Shown here in pieces: positions 53,941 to 62,890 of a stretch of 64,000 bases of DNA. The notes below the pieces were generated by a model. The model did no database searches, was not told where the DNA came from, and saw nothing but the letters and a program-made list of their open reading frames with translations. This DNA comes from a bacterium endosymbiont of Escarpia laminata (lineage in GTDB: Bacteria; Pseudomonadota; Gammaproteobacteria; Chromatiales; Chromatiaceae). The position numbers and the translations under genes were made by a program. The stretch lies in NCBI GenBank assembly GCA_003660235.1, contig QGON01000060.1, forward strand, positions 1 through 64,000, written 5' to 3'. Numbering within the stretch: the stretch's first letter is position 1; every line of letters starts with the position of its first letter.

Positions 53941-54100
53941 GGAGTCTCTGAACAAGTCATGAACTCGTAACTTGCGTCCAGAATGCCCAGCTTTTTCGTT
54001 GTAAATCTTCGCAATAGCCAGCTATTACGTGCGATTTTCGCCTCAAATCTGAACATTCTGAATCGCAATCGACTTCGTCCAGACTTATTCAGAGGCCCCT
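53941..54100. repeat. MITE-like repeat, copy 1
   Basis: About 160 bp with imperfect inverted ends (TCTCTGAACAAGTC and GACTTATTCAGAG) and an internal palindrome CGCAATAGCCAGCTATTACG. It matches the copy at 54963-55124 in the same orientation over its central 60 bases and in its ends. Its right edge touches the LOG gene stop codon. Confidence 0.8.
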
Positions 54101-54824
54101 AAAGTTCAAGCAGCATCTCCTGCTCTTCCGCTGAAGGTTCGAAGCCACGGCTCTCGTAGTGTGCAAAGATAGCATCCACCACCTCTTGCGGCTCGTTACA
54201 GACCTGCACCAGATCGAGGTCGGAGGGTGAAATGGTACCGGCTTCACAAAGTGAGCCGCGGAACCACTCCAGCAAACCCCGCCAGAACTTATCATCCACC
54301 AGGATGATCGGGATCTCCCTGGTTTTGCGGGTCTGCACCAGGGTCAGGATCTCCGCCATCTCATCCAGGGTGCCGAAGCCGCCGGGCATGACCACATAGG
54401 CGGAAGCGTATTTTACGAACATCACCTTTCTGGAGAAGAAGTGTTTGAAGTTGAGCGAGATATCCTGATAGGGATTGCCCACCTGCTCCATCGGAAGCTG
54501 GATGTTGAGGCCGATACTGGTTGATTTTCCCTCGAAAGCGCCTTTGTTGGCCGCCTCCATGATGCCGGGGCCGCCACCGCTGACGACCGAGAAGCCGCTG
54601 TCGGAGAGACGCCGGGCAATCTCTTCCGCCAGGGCATAGTGCGGGTGACTGCGGGGGGTGCGGGCGGAGCCGAAGAAACTCACCGAGGGCCGGATCTGTC
54701 CCAACTGCTCGAACCCTTCCACGAACTCGGCCATGATTTGAAAAACCCGCCAGGATTCACGGGTCAGCTGTTTTTCTGCCAGTGGCCGGGTCTTGGAACG
54801 CCGGTCTTTGATCTGGATGCTCAT
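54099..54824 (-). CDS. LOG-family nucleoside 5'-monophosphate phosphoribohydrolase
   Basis: 241 aa. LOG/TIGR00730 family: it cleaves the N-glycosidic bond of nucleotide monophosphates (cytokinin precursors in plants; AMP/CMP-type in bacteria). SVSFFGSARTP, GGGPGIMEAANKGAFEG and the catalytic MPGGFGTLDEM are all intact. The start at 54824 is chosen because the 44 codons of longer frame upstream do not match the family. The gene is framed by two direct copies of a MITE-like repeat. Confidence 0.88.
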   Translation of the reverse strand: MSIQIKDRRSKTRPLAEKQLTRESWRVFQIMAEFVEGFEQLGQIRPSVSFFGSARTPRSHPHYALAEEIARRLSDSGFSVVSGGGPGIMEAANKGAFEGKSTSIGLNIQLPMEQVGNPYQDISLNFKHFFSRKVMFVKYASAYVVMPGGFGTLDEMAEILTLVQTRKTREIPIILVDDKFWRGLLEWFRGSLCEAGTISPSDLDLVQVCNEPQEVVDAIFAHYESRGFEPSAEEQEMLLEL

Positions 54825-54962
54825 GGCTTGCTCGATATCTAATATAGTGGAAAGGAAGGCGCCATCCATCATATCAAGGTCACGAAACAGATGCTTGAAT
54901 GGTTGCAATGGCAAAATGCTCTGCGTACTCTTCCTGGCCAAACAGCGCCTGCTCAATCTCTA

Positions 54963-55124
54963 AGGAACCTCTGATCTATTCGTGAACTCGCACCTTGAAG
55001 CCAAAATCCGCCGCTTTTTCGTTGTTAATCTTCGCAATAGCCAGCTATTACGTGCGATTAACGCCTCAAATCGACGAATCTTGATCTCCAATTTGCTTCG
55101 CTCAGAATAGATCAGAGGTTCCCT
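54963..55124. repeat. MITE-like repeat, copy 2
   Basis: About 162 bp with well-matched inverted ends (AGGAACCTCTGATCTATTC and GAATAGATCAGAGGTTCCCT) and the same internal palindrome as copy 1. It ends 18 bases before the rep start, so it may supply or displace that gene's promoter. Confidence 0.85.
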
Positions 55125-55142
55125 AAACTTCCTGGCAACAAG

Positions 55143-57149
55143 ATGTCTGACCTGAACCCCGGCCAACGTGATGCCGTTCGATATGTCGACGGTCCCCTGC
55201 TGGTGCTCGCCGGAGCGGGCAGTGGCAAGACCCGTGTGATCACCGCCAAGATCGCACACCTGGTGGAGCAGTGCGGCTACAATCCGCGCAACATCACCGC
55301 CGTCACCTTCACCAATAAAGCGGCGCGTGAGATGAAGGCGCGCGTGGGCAAGCAGTTGGGTGGTAAGGCGGGCAGCGGACTGAATATCTCCACCTTCCAT
55401 ACCTTGGGGCTGAATATCCTGCGCCGTGAGCTGAAACGGCTCGGTTACAAACCCGGCTTCTCCATCTTCGACGACCAGGACAGCGCCACCCTGCTGAAGG
55501 ATCTGCTGAAGCGCCAGAACAGCGGTGACGAGGCGGTGGTCTCCAGCGCCCAGTGGCGTATCTCGGAGTGGAAGAATGATCTGGTCAGCCCGGAAGCCGC
55601 CCTCAGTCAGGCGGAAGACGACCTGGAAGCCGGCAATGCGCGGCTCTTTGCCGAGTATCGGCGTCATCTCAAGGCCTATAATGCAGTTGATTTTGATGAC
55701 TTGATTCTGCTGCCGGTACAGCTTTTTCGCGACCATCCAGATGCTCTCGATGAGTGGCAGAACCGCATCCGCTATCTGCTGGTGGACGAGTATCAGGACA
55801 CCAATCTGGCCCAGTATGAGCTGGTCAAACAGCTGGTGGGCGTGCAGGCGAGGTTCACCGTAGTGGGTGACGATGACCAGTCGATCTACGCCTGGCGTGG
55901 TGCCCGGCCGGAGAACCTGGCACAGTTGAAGACGGATTTTCCGATCCTCAAGGTCACCAAGCTGGAGCAGAACTACCGCTCCAGCGGCCGCATTCTGAAG
56001 GCGGCGAACCATCTGATCGCCAACAATCCCCACGTCTTCAAAAAACGTCTCTGGAGCGAGCTGGGACCGGGCGACCCGCTACGGGTATTGGAGTGCCGCA
56101 GTGAGGAGCATGAAGCTGAGCGGGTGGTTTCTGAGATCCTGCACCACAAATTCACCAGCCGCTGCAACCTTGGTGACTACGCCATTCTCTATCGCGGCAA
56201 CCACCAGGCGCGCGTCTTTGAAAAGGCGTTGCGCACCCACAACATCCCCTATTTTCTCAGTGGTGGTACCTCCTTCTTCTCCCGTACCGAGGTGAAGGAT
56301 GCGATGGCCTATCTGCGGTTGCTGGCGAATCCGGATGACGACACTGCCTTTCTGCGCATCGTCAATACCCCGCGCAGGGAGATAGGCCCCTCCACCCTGG
56401 AAAAGTTGGGTGGTTACGCCCAGCTGCGGGAGGTCGGCATGTTGGCGGCCTGTGACGAACTGGGCTTGCAGACCCAACTTTCGAGCCGGCCGCTGGAACG
56501 CCTGCAACGCTTCTCGCAGATGATCGGGCACTTTGCCCGTCGTGCCGAAAACGAAAACCCGGTGAAGGTGATTCGCAGTCTGATCCTGGAAATTCAGTAC
56601 GAGGATTGGGTGCGGGAGAACAGCAGCAGTGATGCGGTGAGTGAAAGGCGCATGGGCAACGTCAACGACCTGCTGGAGTGGCTCAATGCATTGCAGAACG
56701 GCGAGTTGCAGGAGAAGACCCTGGCGGAGATGGTCAACCATCTGACCCTGATGGATGTGCTGGAGCGCCAGAATGAGGAGGAGGTGGGTGAGCAGGTCCA
56801 CCTGATGACGCTGCACGCGGCCAAGGGACTGGAGTTTCCCCATGTCTTTTTGGTCGGCATGGAGGAGGAGCTGCTGCCCCACCGTACCAGCATCGAGGAT
56901 GAGAATATCGAAGAGGAGCGGCGTCTCGCCTACGTCGGCATTACCCGCGCCCAGCGCAGTCTGACCATGACCTATGCGGCGAAACGCAAACGCTTCGGAG
57001 AGATCATCCGTTGCGAACCCAGCCGTTTTCTGCAGGAACTGCCGGAAGAGGATCTGGTGTGGGAGGGCAAGAAGAGCAAGCTGTCGAAAGAGGAGAAGCA
57101 GGAGCGCGGTAGCGCGCATCTGGCCAACCTTAAATCAATGCTTACCTGA
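55143..57149 (+). CDS. rep: ATP-dependent DNA helicase Rep
   Basis: 668 aa, superfamily 1A 3'-5' helicase that aids replication-fork progress. Walker A AGAGSGKT (about 23-30), Walker B LLVDEYQDTN, VGDDDQSIYAWRGA, LEQNYRSS, LMTLHAAKGLEFPHVFLVGM and RRLAYVGITRAQ. Length and motifs fit Rep rather than UvrD (shorter C terminus). The start begins the conserved LNPGQRDAV. Confidence 0.95.
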   Translation: MSDLNPGQRDAVRYVDGPLLVLAGAGSGKTRVITAKIAHLVEQCGYNPRNITAVTFTNKAAREMKARVGKQLGGKAGSGLNISTFHTLGLNILRRELKRLGYKPGFSIFDDQDSATLLKDLLKRQNSGDEAVVSSAQWRISEWKNDLVSPEAALSQAEDDLEAGNARLFAEYRRHLKAYNAVDFDDLILLPVQLFRDHPDALDEWQNRIRYLLVDEYQDTNLAQYELVKQLVGVQARFTVVGDDDQSIYAWRGARPENLAQLKTDFPILKVTKLEQNYRSSGRILKAANHLIANNPHVFKKRLWSELGPGDPLRVLECRSEEHEAERVVSEILHHKFTSRCNLGDYAILYRGNHQARVFEKALRTHNIPYFLSGGTSFFSRTEVKDAMAYLRLLANPDDDTAFLRIVNTPRREIGPSTLEKLGGYAQLREVGMLAACDELGLQTQLSSRPLERLQRFSQMIGHFARRAENENPVKVIRSLILEIQYEDWVRENSSSDAVSERRMGNVNDLLEWLNALQNGELQEKTLAEMVNHLTLMDVLERQNEEEVGEQVHLMTLHAAKGLEFPHVFLVGMEEELLPHRTSIEDENIEEERRLAYVGITRAQRSLTMTYAAKRKRFGEIIRCEPSRFLQELPEEDLVWEGKKSKLSKEEKQERGSAHLANLKSMLT

Positions 57150-57156
57150 GTCAGGA

Positions 57157-57188
57157 GGGGGATGGAGTCAAATTTGACTCCATCCCCT
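57157..57188. repeat. Perfect palindrome after rep
   Basis: A fully symmetric 32-base sequence centred on AAATTT (GGGGATGGAGTC ... GACTCCATCCCC), eight bases after the rep stop. It could fold into a hairpin but has no T run, so it is not a standard terminator. Confidence 0.6.
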
Positions 57189-57271
57189 GCGCTTAAACTT
57201 GACCCCCGCCCTTGTGTAGACCACCAAGAGACTACGAGGGGCTCTTGGTTAAGAAGCCAGTGAAAACAGGC

Positions 57272-57772
57272 TTACTGATTGCTCAGCCAATCTGCAATGG
57301 TCTCTATTTCGGTATCAGAGACACCTGCAATAATCCCTTTCATGATGATTGACTGGCCGTTGTTACGGGCGCCGTTCTTGATGTCCTTCATCTGTGCTAC
57401 GAGGTAGGCAGGACTCTGTCCGGCCAGCGTGGGGTAGATCGGCATTATGGTCGTTTTGCCATCTGCCCCATGACAGCCTGCACAGCCTTTGGCGGCATAG
57501 AGAGCGGCACCCTCAGATCCACCGGCAGCCGGTGCGGGAGCCGCTACTGGGGCGGGTGCAGGGGCGGGAGCAGGTGTGGCCGCCGGAGCAGCAGCGGCTG
57601 GCGCTGGGGCAGCAGCCGGTGCAGGCTGTCCCTCAATGGCAACCGTACCGACCGGCTTGATCCGGGACAGCACATCATCACGGTCATCAGCCAATACCTG
57701 GTTCGCGGAAACCAGGACCATGGCACCAGCCAGCGCAATACTCATAGGGGCGGCAAACTTATTCACAGGCAT
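57272..57772 (-). CDS. Cytochrome c5-type protein with Ala/Pro linker
   Basis: 166 aa with a signal peptide (about 1-28, SANQVLADD), a Pro/Ala-rich linker (about 50-95) and a C-terminal cytochrome c domain with CAGCH and a later Met ligand (about residue 145, SIIMKGIIAGVSD). It fits short class I cytochromes of the c5 group that carry electrons in the periplasm. The start at 57772 follows GGAGG. Confidence 0.9.
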   Translation of the reverse strand: MPVNKFAAPMSIALAGAMVLVSANQVLADDRDDVLSRIKPVGTVAIEGQPAPAAAPAPAAAAPAATPAPAPAPAPVAAPAPAAGGSEGAALYAAKGCAGCHGADGKTTIMPIYPTLAGQSPAYLVAQMKDIKNGARNNGQSIIMKGIIAGVSDTEIETIADWLSNQ

Positions 57773-57912
57773 CTTCCTCCACAAAAGGATTCAATCATGG
57801 TCCGCTGTCGCGAGCCCAGTATTAGTAAATCAGCGGATTATACAGGCCGGAAGAGAAAAGCGCGAACCGGCATAGACGCACACTTGGGGCACGGGTAAAA
57901 TACGCGGTCTTC

Positions 57913-57989
57913 GCGCCCGTAGCTCAGCTGGATAGAGTACCGCCCTCCGAAGGCGGGGGTCACAGGTTCAAATCCTGTCGGGCGCGCCA
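57913..57989 (+). tRNA. tRNA-Arg (CCG)
   Basis: 77 nt including CCA. Acceptor strands GCGCCCG and CGGGCGC pair fully. The anticodon arm CCGCC-CTCCGAA-GGCGG gives CCG, and the T stem CAGG/CCTG carries TTCAAAT. The restriction island begins right after it, and tRNA 3' ends are common integration sites, but no duplicated 3' end is visible in the window. Confidence 0.95.
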
Positions 57990-58181
57990 TATTTAGTTAT
58001 AAAAAACAATTCGTTGTATGGAAAGTTCTCGGAATTAAAAATGACTGACAATAGGGTGGGACGATCTAATGTTGTCCTAATGTCTGGTGTTTTAACTCAA
58101 AACTCTCCCACATATCGCTCCGATTCCATGCAGTGACGGGGCTGGCAACCAGTAACCGGTTGGGATTTCTATCGGTATCGA

Positions 58182-61100
58182 TTATTTCCCGCTAGACTCT
58201 GAACCCGATGCTGCTGATTTCATCAACACATCCAATACCAGCGCCGCAAACCCCTTCGCCACCCGGTCACTCGACAGCACTTGCATAGCCAGATCATTGT
58301 GGGCGTCCATGCTGCCGATGACCGCATTCTGTACTGCTGTAGGGTAGTCACCCAGCATTGCCTGTTCGCGGGAGTTGTTACGGATCTGGTCCATCACCGT
58401 GTCATTCTCTGAGACCTTGTCGGCGATAGTATTGGCGTAACTCAGTTTGTCATTGTCGGTGAGGTTCTCACCGGCAAACAGGTCGTTCATGCGGCCCAGG
58501 ATCTCAGAGAGCAGCTCGGTTTCTCTGTCTTTGGGGGAGTGGCTGCCCAGGCCAGTGATACCATCGATATAGTTTGCTTCATCTTCTCTTAGGTTCAACG
58601 CCTGCTGACGCTGCTCGTAGAGCTTGTAGTGGGTCATCAGTACCTGGCTGAGGTCAATTTCCTCTTCGATACGCTCCTCGCGTAGCAGGGGAGCCAGGTG
58701 CTTGGCAAAGACACTCAGTTTCTCCAGTTCGTCATCGTCGAAGTCTACGATCTGGGATGAGAATTCGTAGTACCGAACGAAGGCTCCCAGATCCTTCTTG
58801 AAGGTATCCAGTACATCCTTGGCAGCCTTGGCCTCTTTTACGCTGGTTTCAGCATTCTTGATCTCTGACTCGTTGCCCTGTTTCTTGATGGCTTTGAGCT
58901 GAGAAAGAGCCTGAGTGACTACCTCCATGACCTGCTTATACCGCACTGTGAATCTGTCCACAGCAGGCTTGCAGTATTTAACCAGGGTGTCCTGACTGCT
59001 CTTGGGGTCGAAGTAAGCCTCTGCGAAAGACTCGACTTCATGGCGTTGAAAGATCTGCTGATCCTCCAGCTTCTCCTGGATTTCATAGACCAGGTTGGGA
59101 TCAGATACATTGGCCAGTTCAGCAGTCTGGTAGTAGGTCTGAAAGCTCTCCAGCAGCTCCTCGGGATCGTTGACGAAGTCGAGCACGAAGGTGTTGTCCT
59201 TGCCGGGGTAGGTACGGTTAAGGCGGGAGAGGGTCTGTACACAGTCCACACCACTCAGTTTCTTGTCGACATACATGGCCACCAGCTTGGGCTGGTCGAA
59301 GCCGGTCTGGAACTTGTTCGCAACCAGCATCACCTGATACTCGTTGGTGTCGAAGGCCTTGCGCATGTCACGGCCCTTTAACCCGGGGTTCATGTTGTTC
59401 TCGGTAAAGGACTCAGGACCTGACTCCTGATCATTCACTTCACCGGAGAAGGCAACCAGGGCAGAGATGCCTTTGTATCCATGAAGCTGCACATACTTGT
59501 CTAAGGCGAGCTTGTATCTCACAGCCTCTTTGCGGCTGGAGGTGACGACCATCGCCTTGGCCTCGCCACCCAGCAGGTGCATCACCCGAGTACGAAAGTG
59601 CTCGATGATCGCCTCTACCTTCTGCGCGATATTGTGGGGGTGGAGTCGTACCCACTTGGCCACTTGAGTCGATGCCTTCTTGCTGTCCACTTCACTGTCA
59701 TGCTCGGGATCGGAGTGGGCCAGCTTCCAGGCTGCCTTGTAGCTGGTGTAGTTCTTGAGCACGTCGAGGATAAACCCCTCCTCGATGGCCTGGCGCATGG
59801 TGTAGACATGAAAAGCCTGGGGCAGGTTGTCGTCTGCTGCAGGGCGACCAGGATCGGGCACACGGCCAAACAGCTCCAGGGTCTTGTTCTTGGGGGTGGC
59901 GGTAAAGGCGAAGTAGCTGATCCTGGATGAGCCACGCCTGGCACTCAGGGTGGCATTGAGTACATCCTCAGCCGTGATCTCGTCTTCACCCTCAAGCTGC
60001 TCAACCATCAGCACTTCGCGCAGCTTGCGGGCAGTGGCGCCACTCTGGGAGGAGTGGGCCTCATCGGCGATCACAGCGAAGGTACGGTCGGCCAGACCTT
60101 TGTTCTCGCGGATGGCTTCCAGCACAAAGGGAAAGGTCTGGATGGTAACGATAATGATCGGGGTTGAGGCGGTAAGTGCCTTGGCAAGCTGCTCAGATTT
60201 GCTGCCTTGCCCATCCTCGCGATTGACCCGGCTCACGACCCCTTCGGCATGTTCGAACTGATAGATGGTCTCCTGCAGCTGGCTGTCGAGCACGGTACGG
60301 TCAGTGATGACGATTACCGAGTCGAAGTACTTATTGCCATCGGATCGGTAGAGAGAGCCCAGCTGGTGGGCCAGCCAGGCGATCGAGTTGGACTTACCGG
60401 AACCCGCGCTGTGCTGGATCAGGTACTTGTGGCCAGTGTCTTCCTGTTTGACCGTCTTCAGCAGTGTGCTGACCGCACTCCACTGGTGATAGCGGGGGAA
60501 GATCAGGGTCTCTTTGCGCTTGAGCACACCACCGGCATCGGGCTTCTCTTCAACCTGGAGATGGATATAACGGGAGAGAATCAGCAGCAGGTTGTCGGGT
60601 TGCAGGATCTCCTGCCAGAGATAGCTGGTGGGGTGGCCAGTCTCTGGTATATCGTTGCCCGCGCCACCCGCAGCGGTTCCCCGGTTGAAGGGCAGAAAGA
60701 TTGTCTTGCCACCGGCCAGCCGAGTAGTCATGGCCACTTCAAGCTGACTGACTGCAAAATGGACCAGGGCTCCGCGTTTAAAGGTAAGCAGGGGCTCCGG
60801 CTTCCTGGTCTTTGGGTCAATCGGCTTGCGGTCTTTGATGTACTGGAACTTGGCGGCCTCCAGAGTCTGCTTGAAGGCGGACTTTAGCTCCATGGTTGCG
60901 ACTGGCAGGCCATTGACAAAGAGCACCAGGTCGATGCGGCCCTGAGAGCCATTGGGTGAGTAGTTGAGTTCTTCCACCACCCGCAGACGGTTCATGCCAT
61001 AACGGGCCAGGGTCTCTGGATTGAGGCCATGGTCAGGCTTGAAGCTGCAGAGGCGGATTTTGGCGCCGCGATCCTTGAGCGGGTTACGCAGCAGCCAGAG

Positions 61101-61343
61101 GGTGCCTCTCTTGTCGAGCTGGTTGGCCACGGACTTGAGCAGGGCGGCCTGTGGGTCCTGCGGGTAGTGCTTGGAGAACTTTTGCCATTGCTCCGGCTGT
61201 GATTCATTCACATAGCTGATGACATCCTCGGGGTAGAGTGCCAGCTCTTGGTTGTAGTGGCTGGATTTGCCGAGTAGCCAGCCCTGTTCCTGCAGCTGAG
61301 TGAGGATGTCGTCTTGGAAGATCCGTTCTTTGCTTTTTTCCAT
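58182..61343 (-). CDS. hsdR: Type I restriction enzyme endonuclease subunit HsdR
   Basis: 1053 aa. It cleaves unmodified DNA after ATP-driven translocation. The N-terminal nuclease domain shows GRIDLVLFVNGLPVATMELK (D...ExK). The SF2 motor has Walker A QHSAGSGKSNSIAW (about 310-323), DEAH in VIADEAHSSQS, SYFAFTATPKN, and later ANKFQTGFDQP and QTLSRLNRTYPGK. The C terminus is helical. It is last on the minus strand; hsdS is 1.5 kb upstream with a toxin/antitoxin-like set between them, and hsdM must lie beyond the right edge. Confidence 0.95.
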   Translation of the reverse strand: MEKSKERIFQDDILTQLQEQGWLLGKSSHYNQELALYPEDVISYVNESQPEQWQKFSKHYPQDPQAALLKSVANQLDKRGTLWLLRNPLKDRGAKIRLCSFKPDHGLNPETLARYGMNRLRVVEELNYSPNGSQGRIDLVLFVNGLPVATMELKSAFKQTLEAAKFQYIKDRKPIDPKTRKPEPLLTFKRGALVHFAVSQLEVAMTTRLAGGKTIFLPFNRGTAAGGAGNDIPETGHPTSYLWQEILQPDNLLLILSRYIHLQVEEKPDAGGVLKRKETLIFPRYHQWSAVSTLLKTVKQEDTGHKYLIQHSAGSGKSNSIAWLAHQLGSLYRSDGNKYFDSVIVITDRTVLDSQLQETIYQFEHAEGVVSRVNREDGQGSKSEQLAKALTASTPIIIVTIQTFPFVLEAIRENKGLADRTFAVIADEAHSSQSGATARKLREVLMVEQLEGEDEITAEDVLNATLSARRGSSRISYFAFTATPKNKTLELFGRVPDPGRPAADDNLPQAFHVYTMRQAIEEGFILDVLKNYTSYKAAWKLAHSDPEHDSEVDSKKASTQVAKWVRLHPHNIAQKVEAIIEHFRTRVMHLLGGEAKAMVVTSSRKEAVRYKLALDKYVQLHGYKGISALVAFSGEVNDQESGPESFTENNMNPGLKGRDMRKAFDTNEYQVMLVANKFQTGFDQPKLVAMYVDKKLSGVDCVQTLSRLNRTYPGKDNTFVLDFVNDPEELLESFQTYYQTAELANVSDPNLVYEIQEKLEDQQIFQRHEVESFAEAYFDPKSSQDTLVKYCKPAVDRFTVRYKQVMEVVTQALSQLKAIKKQGNESEIKNAETSVKEAKAAKDVLDTFKKDLGAFVRYYEFSSQIVDFDDDELEKLSVFAKHLAPLLREERIEEEIDLSQVLMTHYKLYEQRQQALNLREDEANYIDGITGLGSHSPKDRETELLSEILGRMNDLFAGENLTDNDKLSYANTIADKVSENDTVMDQIRNNSREQAMLGDYPTAVQNAVIGSMDAHNDLAMQVLSSDRVAKGFAALVLDVLMKSAASGSESSGK

Positions 61344-61369
61344 AGATTTCGACTGTTATTGTGAGAGTT

Positions 61370-61576
61370 TCAGGCCGCAAGCACGAACTCAGCCTCAAGG
61401 ATAAGCAGCAGCTCAAAGGTATTGATGCAAGGAACATCGAAGGTATGGCAAATATTCGGGATCAAAAACTTCTTTTTGATGTCAGCGTTATAGACCTCCT
61501 GGGTGACAATGGTCATGCCAGAAACCTGCGCCTTTGCAATCAACCAGGGGTCAGCTCCCCCCAGCAAATACTTCAT
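61370..61576 (-). pseudogene. Remnant of a DUF4411 (PIN-like) toxin gene, internally deleted
   Basis: 68 codons, in frame. The first five (MKYLL) match the start of DUF4411 proteins, then the frame jumps to the C-terminal region GGADPWLIAKAQVSGMTIV, ending with DVPCINTFELLLIL. Full-length relatives are about 160 aa; the middle, with the first acidic residues of the PIN active site, is missing. The start overlaps the ImmA/IrrE-like gene stop (ATGA), the usual arrangement for this pair. It is probably inactive. Confidence 0.7.
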
Positions 61577-62709
61577 CTATTCAATTCCTTGGCATATTGC
61601 GCAATTTTCCCTGGGGATATACCCAACAGCTTGCCTGCGTCCCGCAGAAGAATATGCCCGCTCAATGCCTCGGCTGTTACCGCCCGACTGAATCGTTCAC
61701 TGTTCTTTGTTTTTGCATTTCGATAGAAACTGCCACCCCCACCAGTTGCTTCATTAAACCGTTTGAGCTCATTCAGATAGTGGTTGCGATAAGTCGCCTC
61801 ATCGATTTTTCCCAAGGTCAAAGCGCGACGGGCGATAACCATTTGGCTCACATGAAACTGCCTGGATAGCTCTGGCAGATTGGCCTCCCAGTCACCCGTT
61901 TTCCAAAGCTGCAAAAACCTCTTCTCAGGCGCCAGAAACTCTGCCGCCACCTGATTGCAATAGCGCTCCCCCCCTCGTTCGCCGGAGATTCCCACACTGG
62001 AGACCCCACTGCTGCCAATCCAGATATGGGCGAGCTCATGAATGAGGGTAAAAAGCCGCGCAGTTGGCGCATCTTTACCGTTGATAAAAACCACAGGCGC
62101 CCAGGCATCAGCTATGGCAAATCCCCGGAACTCCTGTACATCGAGTGGACGATGGGTGTTGTTGCCCACGATGCCGCTGCGAATCACCAGAATACCCATG
62201 GTTTCAGCACGACTGACTAAAGCCGCTTGATACTCATCCCATCTAAGCCCATGGGGATCAATGTCATCAACCCCAAGCCGCCGCTGCATATCGGCAACCA
62301 ACTGCCGAACAGGTGTTTTTGTGGTAAAGGCGCCGACAAAGGGCAGAGGCCCCTCCCCTTGGTCGATTACATATTCTTGGTACCAAACCTGTTTCTGCAA
62401 GACAGAACGGACGGTATCCAACAATGCCAGGCTGGGTTCCTGGAGCGGCTCGCTACCAACAGTGCGGAGATCAGGGATCTGCAGCTGATCTTTAGGCGGC
62501 TGAGCCAGAAACAGATAACCAAAGGGGAGATAAACCTTGTTGGCAAAGTTCATTGCCTGCTTGAATGTGGGACGGCGAACCCCCGTCTCCCATTCGGAAA
62601 CACGGTCTGGATTAACATGAAGTTTTTGGGCAACCGCATCAACACTGAGCCGGGCGCGATCCAGTGCCCAGCTGATGATCTCAGGATTGACTTGTGCGTA
62701 CTGTGTCAT
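61573..62709 (-). CDS. XRE/ImmA-IrrE family protein (HTH plus metallopeptidase)
   Basis: 378 aa. An N-terminal helix-turn-helix (about 10-50, LSVDAVAQKLHVNPDRVSEW) is followed by a DUF955/ImmA-IrrE metallopeptidase domain with HELAHIW at 224-230 and a downstream YCNQVAAEFLAP carrying the third ligand Glu. This architecture is typical of antitoxin/regulator genes paired with DUF4411 proteins. It overlaps both neighbours: the addiction-module gene upstream by 29 bases and the DUF4411 remnant by four. It lies inside the hsd island. Confidence 0.88.
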   Translation of the reverse strand: MTQYAQVNPEIISWALDRARLSVDAVAQKLHVNPDRVSEWETGVRRPTFKQAMNFANKVYLPFGYLFLAQPPKDQLQIPDLRTVGSEPLQEPSLALLDTVRSVLQKQVWYQEYVIDQGEGPLPFVGAFTTKTPVRQLVADMQRRLGVDDIDPHGLRWDEYQAALVSRAETMGILVIRSGIVGNNTHRPLDVQEFRGFAIADAWAPVVFINGKDAPTARLFTLIHELAHIWIGSSGVSSVGISGERGGERYCNQVAAEFLAPEKRFLQLWKTGDWEANLPELSRQFHVSQMVIARRALTLGKIDEATYRNHYLNELKRFNEATGGGGSFYRNAKTKNSERFSRAVTAEALSGHILLRDAGKLLGISPGKIAQYAKELNR

Positions 62710-62878
62710 CTTGACGGATATCCAAAAGAATTTTCTTTTTAACAGTTTCCCAATCGTCGAAGGTGTCCTCACCCCGTTCTATTGCTGATGCACGATCAGC
62801 GAGAACATGCCGGTGCCAAGCAGGTGTCTGGCGGCTATCCTCTATAGACACTATATCCAAAGGAAGCGCAGGCATCAT
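62681..62878 (-). CDS. Addiction-module-like antitoxin, probably internally shortened
   Basis: 65 aa. The C-terminal part (TPAWHRHVLADRASAIERGE then WETVKKKI) matches small addiction-module proteins (TIGR02574-like), which normally have an N-terminal helix with an ExLWxxL-type motif between the first ten residues and this part. Here MMPALPLDIVSIED runs directly into SRQTPAWH, suggesting an in-frame deletion of about 20 residues. It overlaps the ImmA/IrrE gene and lies 12 bases after hsdS. Confidence 0.55.
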   Translation of the reverse strand: MMPALPLDIVSIEDSRQTPAWHRHVLADRASAIERGEDTFDDWETVKKKILLDIRQDDTVRTSQS

Positions 62879-62890
62879 ATTTGCTCCTGG

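Noticed and set aside
58020-58181. Stretch between tRNA-Arg and hsdR, examined for an attachment-site repeat
   Set aside because: No copy of the tRNA 3' end (TTCAAATCCTGTCGGGCGC) is present again within the window.
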